From NCBI GenBank assembly GCA_008360975.2, contig CM039182.1:90231405-90295404 (forward strand): a stretch of 64,000 bases of DNA. Reading direction: 5' to 3'. The first letter of the stretch is position 1. The number at the start of each line of letters is the position of its first letter. Below, one piece after another: positions 54,802 to 64,000 of the stretch. Origin of the DNA: Lichenostomus cassidix (Eukaryota > Chordata > Aves > Passeriformes > Meliphagidae). A program made the translations under genes and the position numbers. The notes below the pieces were generated by a model. That model was not told the DNA's origin. It was given only the letters and a program-made list of their open reading frames with translations, and did no database searches.

Positions 54802-56870
54802 GTTTAATATTTTGACTGTTGATATTTCAGTTCTGGTATTTGGTCAGGGATAACTAAGGTGACCAAATGTCCAGTTAAAGAATCTTTTTTTTTTAACTTT
54901 TTCTGAACCTTGATGTACATGTGTTTTTCCAAGTGGCACTGAGCAGGAAGTCTCTCTTGTTTAATGTCAGTCTTGAATATGTCAGCTCCTAGCTTATGTG
55001 AGTTTTCAAGACTCTCTTATGGAATGGTAGAGGATCTAAATATAATTGAAACAACAAATTATTTGGATTCTGGTAGGCAAAAGCTTGATGTTCCCTCTGT
55101 TATTTATTTCTCTGTGCTGGTTACTTCTATGCAGAAAAGGAATTTTTAATCTAACAGCTCTGATTGGTTCTCTCACATTTTGCAGGGCTGTTGCAAATGA
55201 AAGTGGAACAGTACACCTACATCCTAAATTTGTAGAGCTAATGATAGAAAGCTCCATTTACTATGGAATTTTCTTTTTGCAATAATACCATTGAGCCAGC
55301 GTGTAACTTTGTGCAGCAGATGAAAGCAAAATTAATATTTATTGCTTCCAAATTGGAGGTGTTCTTCAGCTTTGCTATTTGGGTTGAAGGCACACATCTT
55401 TAATGCTTTCGTTGGGATCTAATCTTACGATAGTGCTGTGAGCAGTTTAAACCAAAGTTTTTTTTGTTTATTTCGTATTCTTCATCTGAATACATTAATA
55501 CAGAAGAAAGAACAGCCAGTTAAAGCACTCCAGAGACACATTGAGGATGGAAATGTATGTGTGATGGCAAACCACCAAACAACATTATAAGAAATTGCAT
55601 TACAAAGGAATTGGGCTGGAATAAGATGGAAAAGATCACTGTGAGAGCAAAAGTGTGATAGTTTGGGTATTTTTTCCCCTCTTTTGCAGTGTTTGGAGAT
55701 TTTTTAGTAAATTAATAAAATTTTAATTAATATTAAATGAGATCCATATCAAAAATGATCAAAGTAATTATTTAAGCAGTTAAAATAATGAACTTTGACA
55801 AGTCATTTCCACAAGTCACTATGACACTGGTTTCATAAATTGAAATGCCAAACAGGACTTCTGGCTTAACTGAAAATGACACAATATGTGAAGCTGCATG
55901 TAAATAAATGCCAGGTGATGGTTAGATCTTGATACAATAGCACTTAGTTATAAGAAAATGTCATCTTAATACACAGTTAGGAGTCAGAAGGCAAACCAAG
56001 TGTAAGGAATTATAAGAAAGGAAGTAGGGAACAAAATATAAATATAAAGCAATATTATGGCAGTGTTTCAATCCAAAGTGGAGTTGTACCTATACTGTGT
56101 ACAGTCCCAGCACAGTTCCTTACCTTCAGGAGATGGAAAACATGCAGAGCTACTCAGAGCCTTGAGAAGTGTGGAATAGCCCCCATCCAAGGAATAGGCT
56201 GGGATCACTTCTGTCTGGAAAAGAGATGGATGAGGACAGGGAAGAATAAAATCTTCAGTGGCTTAGAAAATATGATTAGAAGTGATCACACATAGTCTAT
56301 TCCTATACAGGAGCTAAGGAGCATGAAGTGGAACTGGCAGGTTCAAAGAACAGACAGCACATATTGCAGATGGAAAACCTTTCTGCAAAATGTTGTCCAT
56401 CCTAAAAGCTTACATGGGATTAATATAGCAACTGGTCACACTGATGAAAGAAAAAAACTATCATGTGTTAAATAAGAAGACATGACCTCATCTGAAGAAA
56501 TCATTGTATGATGGATGATGATAGAATATTCTAGAGAGTTGTTTCTATAGGCTTGGCATTTTGCTGATTCTTCCCCAGGGAAGGTGTGGTTTGGTAGGAC
56601 TTGAGACATGTGTTGGGCTACATGGATTTCTGTGAGTACATCTGTTGTTACATGCATCATCTGTGGAGAATAGGGATACCTCTGTATTTTTGAATTCTCT
56701 TTGCATTTAATTTTATTTCTATTCTTTATAATGTTTTCATAGAATAAAGTGAGATTCTGACAAACTGCAGATAGCATTTCTGAACATTGATGAAAACATT
56801 TTTAGAATGTAATTCTCGACACCAGGTGTCCTTCATTCTTTTCCAAGTATGTTACAATATCATATTTTAG

Positions 56871-56898
56871 AGCTATGCTATGATAGCTATGCTATGAT
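56871..56898 (+). repeat. Perfect 14-base tandem duplication
   Basis: AGCTATGCTATGAT occurs twice in immediate succession without a mismatch. It lies about 115 bases before the CR1 copy at 57012. Confidence 0.9.
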
Positions 56899-57011
56899 GG
56901 GAAAATATATTCTTCTAGTATGTCATAAAGAGGAAGTGATCTTGTGTGTTTACCCAATTTTTATTTAATTCATTCTAACTGACTCCTGAAACTGAAGTTA
57001 AGAAACTAAAT

Positions 57012-58640
57012 AGAGAATTATAGAATGTTTTAGTCTGGAGGGGATCTCTGGATATTTTCTAGTCCAATGCCCCTGCTCAAAGCAGAGTCACATGTAGTAC
57101 ATTGTTCAAAACCATGTCCAATCATGTTTTGAATAAATTCAAGTGTGAACTCACTATGACCTCTCTGGGCAACATGCTACAGTGTTCAACACCCTCATCA
57201 TCTTTTTTTTTTTCTGATGTTTAAATGGTACTTCCTGCATTTCAATTTGTGCCTTTTGTTCTTTCACTGAGTACTGCTGACAAAAGTCTGGCTTCATCTT
57301 CTGTACTCCCTCCCATTCTATTTTTATTCTAGGATAAAATGCTCAGTTTCTCCCGACCCTTCTTGTCTAAGGCAAAACTCTAGCTCCCAGCCTCTTCTCA
57401 TGTTAGATGCTCCATTATCTTGAGCATTTTAATACTCTGTTCCTGGACTCAATCCAGTATGTCCTTCTTGCTCTTGCACTAGAGATCCCAGGCTTGGACA
57501 CAGTACTCCAAATATGAGCTCACCAGGGCTGAGTTCTTTTAACCTGCTGGTGGCACTCTTCCTAATTCATGGGTACACTCCTAGCTCACATGCCACGTGG
57601 TCTCTGCCAGGATCCCCAGGACCTTTTCTGCAAAGCTCCTTTCCAGTCAAACACCACCCAGCCTGTATGTGGTTCTTCATTCCCAGGGGCAGGACTTGAT
57701 AATTCCATTTCCTCTGCTCAGCCCAGATCTCCAGCCTGTCATCACCCCACTTAATAGCAGCACATCCATCTGGTTTATCAATGCTGCCTACTTTTGTATC
57801 ATCTGCAAACACTTGCCCCTGCACAGGAGTTGGACACACCATGTATGTCCAACCAAAAATCACACCATGTGCCTGAGAGTGTTGTCCAAACACTTCTTGA
57901 ACTCAGACAGGTTTGGCCAAAATCTCTGCAGTGTAATGCAGTGCTCTTATCATGTTATTTGCTGTGTTTCCTCCTTTCAGGATCACAAACTTTACCATCT
58001 TGTGGTCACAGCAGCCAAATCTGCCACCAGCCTTCTCCTTCACAATTTCTGCCTTTTTTCCAGGTCCAGGAGAATGCTTTCAGATTATCCATCACCTGTG
58101 TCAGGAAGTTCTCATCAGTACAGTCCACAGATCCCCAGGATTTGTGGTTTCTTGTGTTATATTTCCAGGATATAGCAGAGGGCTAAGTTCCCCATGAGAA
58201 GCAGGATCTGCAAGCATTAGGCTTTTTCCCATTATCTGAATGGGAACTCAGCAACTTCTTCCTGAACAGGTGGTCAATAGTAAACACTGACCACAACATA
58301 CACCACTTTGTTCTGCCTTCTAATTTTAACCCCCAAGGCAAAGCCTAGTGTATTCCTGCAGCTATCTCATGCAACAGGCAACTTTCATATTTCCTTCCCC
58401 AGCCTATTTCTTCCTATTTATGTGTTGCAGCACTCAAGTCGTGGGATCCTTCCCACCACAGCTCTGTGACTCCAATGAAGATGCAGCCCTGAAACTGCAT
58501 ACAGACCTCTAATTCCAGTTGGGTTTCCTCCACACTGCATGCATACATTTAGGTACAGATGCTTCAAAGGGATGCTTCATCATGCTGACTACTCAGAATG
58601 CTTCCTGCAGTTACACCCGTGTCCACCTGGCATATCCATT
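57012..58640 (-). mobile_element. Degenerate CR1 LINE with internal deletion, minus orientation
   Basis: Read on the minus strand, this is a CR1 non-LTR retrotransposon. The part near 57960-58640 matches the endonuclease end of ORF2: plus-strand landmarks include ATCTTGTGGTCACAGCAGCC and GACCTCTAATTCC in the expected order. The part at 57012-57820 matches the C-terminal reverse transcriptase and 3' end, ending in the CR1 tail near TAGAATGTTTTAGTCTGG. The minus-strand frame at 57567-57893 keeps FADDTK, the catalytic aspartates of the reverse transcriptase palm. The region between the endonuclease and FADDTK, normally more than a kilobase, is reduced to roughly 100-150 bases. Frames are broken by many stops, so it is not functional. 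Plus-strand open frames here (for example 57597-58175) are antisense shadows. Confidence 0.85.
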
Positions 58641-58896
58641 CACTTCATTTAGGCTTCCTTCCATCCTGTTTTGTTGTTTTAAGGCTTTTCCTTGTCTACC
58701 TCAGCCTGCTTAGTTTTTCACTGTTCAAGAAAAAAATCAGTGACCTATTCCCTGTATCTGGTGAAATTATCAAATACCTCTATTTCTGAAAACTCTTCAG
58801 TGCTTCACTGAACTTCACTGTGCTTCATTGACTTACAGAAACAGAAATGCTGTGGAAGACAAAAAACTTCTATGGTCAAGTAAAAATATGTACAAG

Positions 58897-59232
58897 GTCT
58901 TACTGCTCTCTACAACTACCTGTAGCAAGGCAGAGGTTGGTCTCCTCTCCCAACCAACAACCACTAGGAGGAGATAATGACTTCAAGTACAGCCAGGGGA
59001 AGTTTAGATTGGATATTAGGAAAGGCTTTTTTACTGACAGGGTTGTCAAGTACTGGAACAGGCTGCCCAGGGAAGTTGTTGAGTCATTATCCCTGGAAGT
59101 GTTCAAAAAGCATGTGGATGTGGCACAGGGGGACATGGTTTGGTGGTGGACTTGGCAGTGCTGGGTTAATGGTTGGACTCGATGATCTTTGAGGTCTTTT
59201 GCAACCTAATGATTCTCTGATACTATGATTCT
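58897..59232 (+). mobile_element. CR1 LINE 3' fragment, plus orientation
   Basis: The plus strand encodes the end of CR1 ORF2 ([25 protein letters not shown] and [10 protein letters not shown] are visible in the 58847-59185 frame). This is followed by GGTTGGACTCGATGATCTTTG and the tail GATTCTCTGATACTATGATTCT. The reading frame is unusually intact for a 5'-truncated copy, suggesting it is younger than its neighbour. It is a repeat, not a host gene. It faces the minus-strand CR1 at 57012-58640. Confidence 0.93.
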
Positions 59233-62200
59233 AATTATTAGACAGAAAATATACTTTCCACAAATTTTGTTAATAAATTCTGAATAATCGTATTCTCTTT
59301 AAATCTGATCACCTCTGATCAAAAATGTAAAAATGAGCACATAAAGGAATAGGAAACTGCAGTAATAGTTGGGATAGTAAAAAAAGACCTGAAAACCTCT
59401 GGTTATTTGAGAAGTCTAAAAATTTTGGCTTGCTTAATTTTGGAGAAATGATGCCAGCAGGATGTATGATTATTATGTCTAAATTTCATGGATATTAAAG
59501 ACCAGGAGGGAAGATGAACTATCCAAACTGTGTCAGTGCTGACACTTGAGTTAAAAAAATAGTTTAAAAGTTTTTTATGAGTAAAGAGACACTGGAGTGA
59601 GACTATCTTTCTAAGGCACTAGATTAGTTGAAGATCTAGAATTGTCTTCTGTTAGGGGGGTAATGATTCAACTTGAATTTCAGAGTTTAGTAATGATATG
59701 AAAGAGATTATACAATGTGTAGACTGGCTCCATGTTTCTCTGTTCAGGAACTGGTCCCCAGATTTTCACAAAGACCTTGTGAAAACTGCTTGCATTCCTC
59801 TTATTTTCCAGTTAAATGTTGGCTAGCTTCATCTGGATTTTGAGATATTTTTTTCAGCTGCAAATGGCTAACACAAGAGAGAGAATACCACAGCTATCAC
59901 TGCATCTCCTTTAAAATGGTTCATTTGCCTCAGGCTTTAGGATTTAGCTGTAATGAAGATGAAAGATTGATGGCTGACTGCTGACCTACTTTGAGGAAAT
60001 GAAAGAGCAGGTGGCATGCTGCTGACTAGGAAAGTAAAAGACTGTACTAAATGCAGAGAAATAAAGCATGGCTGAATAAAGTCTCTTTTAGATCACAGCT
60101 TCTTTTCAGTAGCCCAATACAGAATAATACACATCTGGAAAGCTCAAAACCTCTTTTATATCTCTGCATGTGTAAATATATTTAACCTATTTGAAATAGT
60201 TATTTTCATTTTACATAAGGCTCTATCAGTTACTGCTAGGGCTTTGAATCTATCAAACTGTCTCAGCATATTGTAGAAACTAATAGGAAAAGCTAGACGA
60301 GGCAAATTACAAAAAATGTAAGGCTTAAAGTGTGACAGATGTGTCAGTGGTTGCAACAAACTGTTCTCCAAATTTTGTTTAACCTTTGGCGAAAGAGAGG
60401 CATGTTCATCTAAACTCAGAATTAAGGTGCTCCCAGCTGTGTGGCAAAAGTGTTTAATAGTTGTTGTGAACCAGTCCCTCAGCAAAGAGCTGCCTCTTTT
60501 CAGCTGGGAGCACTGCACTCTGCTTTGTGTCAGAAACTTCATGCATGAAGCATGAGAAGGGACTAAAGGAAAACATTTTCAGTTTCTTGGCAGCAGTCTT
60601 GTATTTGAAGCAAACTAGTAATACATTGGCGATTGCAGCTGATGTTGACTACCAAATATGTCCACAGCTTCTCATAACCAACAAGTTTACAGAGTGGCAT
60701 GATTTTTGAGCTAATTGTTTTCATTAAAAAAACAGTTATCTTCCATGTTTTGGAGCAGGAAGAGGAGAAAAGCGCTATATTGCCTATCTAATGGGAAATG
60801 GACCACTGAACTGCAAGCCCAGAGACTGAGATATAAGCAATCCTGCTATATTTCTGCAATTCCAACTGCCCTCATTGATAACTACAGTGTCACGCTGACA
60901 TCCTGAAGGGAAAGGAAATTTTGCAAACCAAGTAGCTCTCTCTGTATTCAGCTTCAGATGGCAACAGGACCCTAGGATGTCATTTAAGACATCCAATTCT
61001 CATTCCTTTGGAGAACAGTCAAAGGAGTGTGCCATTTGGAGAAGAGTCAAAGGTGTGAAGCTCTGACTTTCCCTTCAGTAAATTATTATAAAGGTCCAAG
61101 TATGTGATAAAAGGCATTTTTGTATGTCTTTAAACTCTTTTTCTTTTAAATGGAGAGTTTTAATTTATTCTTTGTGTGCAAGAGATGGGAGATATCAAGC
61201 TATTAGGCAGTCCATTCTGTAACTATTCCCAAGTACTTTCCTTTGTTAAAGTCTGGGAATAAAAATATGATTTTATCATCTAACATTCAGCCCATATTCT
61301 AAAACAACTTAGTAACTCATGGTCATTTTTGTACTGTCTGCCTTTGTTCTCCATCTTTGAAAGAAAAGACAGCTAGAGGTAGTGAGAACTTACTATTTTG
61401 GTGTTATTCAAAGCCTGAGAGTTATTTAGAGGGAGAAAGGGGAAAAACTTGTGCGTATGTTTGTATCAGGGAATGTGCTGAGTTTAGGTGTGGAACCTTT
61501 TTTTTTACCTTCCCACCCTATAAAGCATTCTAGTTAGGAGAAAAATATGAATTGTTACTTCATATTTGTGGTGGGTAGAGGGGAGTTGCAGAAACGTTTT
61601 CCTCTGTGTCTAAATAGTAAAAAGGATTACGTATGTGTATCCTGTAAAGGAAAAAATTTATTTTCATAATCTTTTTCCTCAAAATAAGTTTGCTTGCCAA
61701 GATGTTGTATTAGTATGTATGAGTATGGTTGCTTTAGGGCATAAGAATTGTGCCACCAAGACATCCTTTTCTCTGGTTTTGATCTTTTCCACCAGGTGTC
61801 TGGTATATATTCATACAGAGCAAACTTGTTTCCTTGCACTCCTAGAATCTCATAGACTCTCCATCATATATTTGCACCATGTACAGCACACAAAGAATAC
61901 AGCCTTATTGAAACTCTGCATAAAAGCTCTAGAAAGGAGAAAAAAATTAAGTTATTTTTATAACATTAGATTTAACCCATAAAACAAATTGAAACCTATA
62001 TATTAATCTTTTAAAAATAACGTGATGTTAGGATGAATCAGAATCATTTAATCTTTCCTGAATCATAAGGCTGCCTATGTACAATAGTGATATGGAAAAA
62101 GGAGCAGTCCTTTTTCTATTGCTCTTGCTTGACAAAAACCATGAAAAACAGGAGTGAAGGTGAGGGTGACCTAAAGAAGAAAGGTAAGAAGAGCAGAAGA

Positions 62201-62547
62201 TTATTCTTTTGAATCAAAGTCCCAGAGGCCAGCAAAAAAAAGCAAACCAAAAAATTCATGCCTACCAGTGAAAATGCATGTGCCTGGACATAACTAAAGC
62301 ACTTCTATAAAGAAAATACCAAGATCATTCTTTTATTGTCTTATAGACTACAAAGTGGTAACTGAATAGATTCTTTTTAAAAGGTTAATGAAATATAGCC
62401 ATTAAAATTGTGGGGCTTGGAGTGTTTTAGAAGTTAGGACTATTTTAGTGCAGTTTGTAAACATAAGTTAAAAACAATGCTGTAGCCTTCAAAGATCTAC
62501 TCAGAATATTCCATGGCGAAGTGATGTCAATATTCTTCTGTGTTAGA

Positions 62548-62652
62548 AATCATAGAACCATAGAATGATTCATAGAATGAAGGGGACTGTAAAGATCTTC
62601 TAGTTCCAAAACCCTGCCATGGGCAGGGACATCCTTCAGGAGACCAGGTTTC
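62548..62652 (-). mobile_element. CR1 LINE 3' tip, minus orientation
   Basis: AATCATAGAACCATAGAATG with a second CATAGAATG, then CTGTAAAGATCTTCTAGTTCC, CCCTGCCATGGGCAGGGACA and AGACCAGGTT, is the reverse complement of a CR1 3' end. About 105 bases remain before similarity is lost. Confidence 0.88.
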
Positions 62653-63860
62653 TGAGTGCCTAGGTTTCCCCTATGTGAAACAGATAAAAATTTGCTTTTA
62701 TATAACATTAGAATCCAAAGAAATTTGGATTCTGCCATTGCTACTGAAAGATTTAAAATATATCTATCCCTAGTTGTGATTTGCATATGAAGCTGGAAGA
62801 GTTTAAGTAAAGGTGAATCCTAAGATGGACATATTTTGTGACATTTCTAAATTGATTTTGACCTAACTTACAGCCATTTAATTCACATCAGAACTCTTGC
62901 TGGTGTACAGTTATTAATGTAAAACTATCTTCTATTTCTGCATTTTTTTCACCAGTTTAACTGACATATTTTTAACTTCCTTAAATTAAGCCAGTGGTGT
63001 TTATTATGCAAGCAAGCTATCACTTTCCAAGCTATAAAGTTACCTGTCACAGAAACATATTCACCCTAGTTGGAACAGATTGAAGGATTGGAATCTTGTC
63101 TATAAGGAATTTGAATATATAGATTAGGGTCTATTTAACAGCTTGTGTACAAAGCGGTAAATAGTATGACTTGTGAAAATTTAGTTTGCTTTGGGATTCA
63201 GTTTTTAGTTGATGTTGTCAATGGAATTATTCATCATAAACAATTTGTGGGATTTATGATAGGAGTGGTCTGTAAAAAAAGATTAGTAGTAATTTGATTC
63301 CTGTTTGCCCACATTTTCAGTCATGACACTCCCTTTTCTTTTCCTCCATGTTTGCCTAACTCTTTTCAATGAATAGCACTGTAGCTTTTTCTCTTTGATG
63401 TATGTCCCTTTTGATTAGGAGATCATCAATTATTTAGATTGTTCCAAACCTTACAGCCTAATACTTTGAACATAAGACTGTAAGTAGTGCATTTTGAAGA
63501 TCAGTGTTTAAAAATAGGTCATGTTTTTCAAGAGACCAGCCAATTCAGTGCTTGAAAATCTGGAAAATCTCCTGATTAACATTCAATATTTGGTAACCTA
63601 ATATGGACTTTTTTTTTAAACATTAGCTGTATTATTTCATCTATTTAGAAAAGTCACCTAGCTTATGCACAACATTTAATGACAGTTGTATTATTAACAG
63701 TATCTGTTAAAAAACAAAAACAATGATATTCACGGGGTTTTGCTGAAGGAAAAGAAGGTATTTTCTTAACTTCCCTTTAACATCCACTTCATACTGTTCG
63801 GGAACCTTATAAAAATATCAGTGTTGTTTTGCTATGATAATTATTTGGTGCATGTGCTTT

Positions 63861-63890
63861 ATTATTATTATTAATAGTAATAATAATATT
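63861..63890. repeat. (ATT)n/(TAA)n self-complementary repeat
   Basis: Four ATT units pass into TAATAGTAATAATAAT, whose TAA units are complementary to the first half. It is both a microsatellite and an AT hairpin. Confidence 0.8.
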
Positions 63891-64000
63891 TTGCATTTCT
63901 GAAGCACTTTTCATCTGCCGACCTCACTTCTTTTTGCAAACAGCTAATTAGACTTCAAAACACAGTAAGTGGTGCTATACCCACTTTTCTGCAGGGCAAT

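Larger units (their letters stand above)
41672..64000 (+). other. GABBR2: GABBR2 intron, phase 0, at least 22329 bases (3' end outside window)
   Basis: Starts GTATGT. Recognised contents are a compound trinucleotide repeat (43598-43632), a tRNA/CR1 SINE (about 45575-45718), a G-quadruplex motif (48850-48876), a 16-base-arm hairpin (53021-53061), poly-T tracts near 54061-54090 and 54181, a TA repeat (54789-54801), a 14-base tandem repeat (56871-56898), two opposed CR1 copies (57012-58640 and 58897-59232), a CR1 tip (62548-62652) and a TAA/ATT hairpin (63861-63890). The A-rich stretch from 46160 to 48600 has short open frames but nothing recognised. The TM5 exon of GABBR2 was looked for and not seen. 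Confidence 0.85.

Noticed and set aside
57597..58175. 192-codon plus-strand open frame, the longest in the window
   Set aside because: It lies antisense to a degenerate CR1 retrotransposon; the minus strand carries the CR1 signatures, including FADDTK.
58847..59185. 112-codon plus-strand frame with protein-like sequence
   Set aside because: It is the C-terminal end of CR1 ORF2 within a 5'-truncated copy ending in a CR1 tail, not a host gene.
41672..64000. The GABBR2 TM5 exon
   Set aside because: No segment encoding the second extracellular loop and TM5 with an acceptor in phase 0 was seen; probably beyond base 64000.

Overview
This window looks like a stretch of bird genome, probably from a passerine. 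It holds the middle of one large gene, the GABA-B receptor subunit 2 gene (GABBR2), read on the + strand. Five short coding exons can be placed to the base: 10456-10536, 13890-14040, 14528-14660, 27440-27547 and 41549-41671. Joined, they form one open frame with matching splice phases. It runs from the end of the extracellular ligand-binding region through transmembrane helices 1 to 4 of a class C G-protein-coupled receptor. The upstream exons (signal peptide, most of the Venus-flytrap domain) and downstream exons (helices 5-7, C-terminal coiled coil, stop codon) were not found and presumably lie outside the window. Coding sequence totals 596 bases, under 1% of the window.

The rest is intron: at least 10.5 kb before the first exon, then 3.35 kb, 0.49 kb, 12.8 kb, 14.0 kb and at least 22.3 kb. 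It is AT-rich and has few recognisable repeats, as is usual for birds. Repeats I recognise are CR1 LINE fragments near 17.9, 25.4, 57.0-58.6, 58.9-59.2 and 62.5 kb, a solo LTR at 4.92-5.51 kb with a candidate 5-base target duplication, a weaker LTR candidate near 13.15-13.44 kb, and a chimeric SINE at 45.57-45.72 kb. The SINE joins a tRNA-Ile-like head to a CR1-like tail, an architecture known from songbirds; this is the main reason for suggesting a passerine.

Other structure includes several perfect inverted repeats (568-609, 779-801, 28546-28565, 30242-30268, 38890-38912, 53021-53061), a strong G-quadruplex motif (48850-48876), a T/G-only block (20141-20258) and small local duplications. 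No second protein-coding gene, RNA gene, CRISPR array or operon-like system could be supported. The many short open frames are chance or repeat-derived. I found no evidence of a new multi-gene system; the items most worth a second look are the SINE, the opposed CR1 pair, the hairpins and the G-quadruplex motif.
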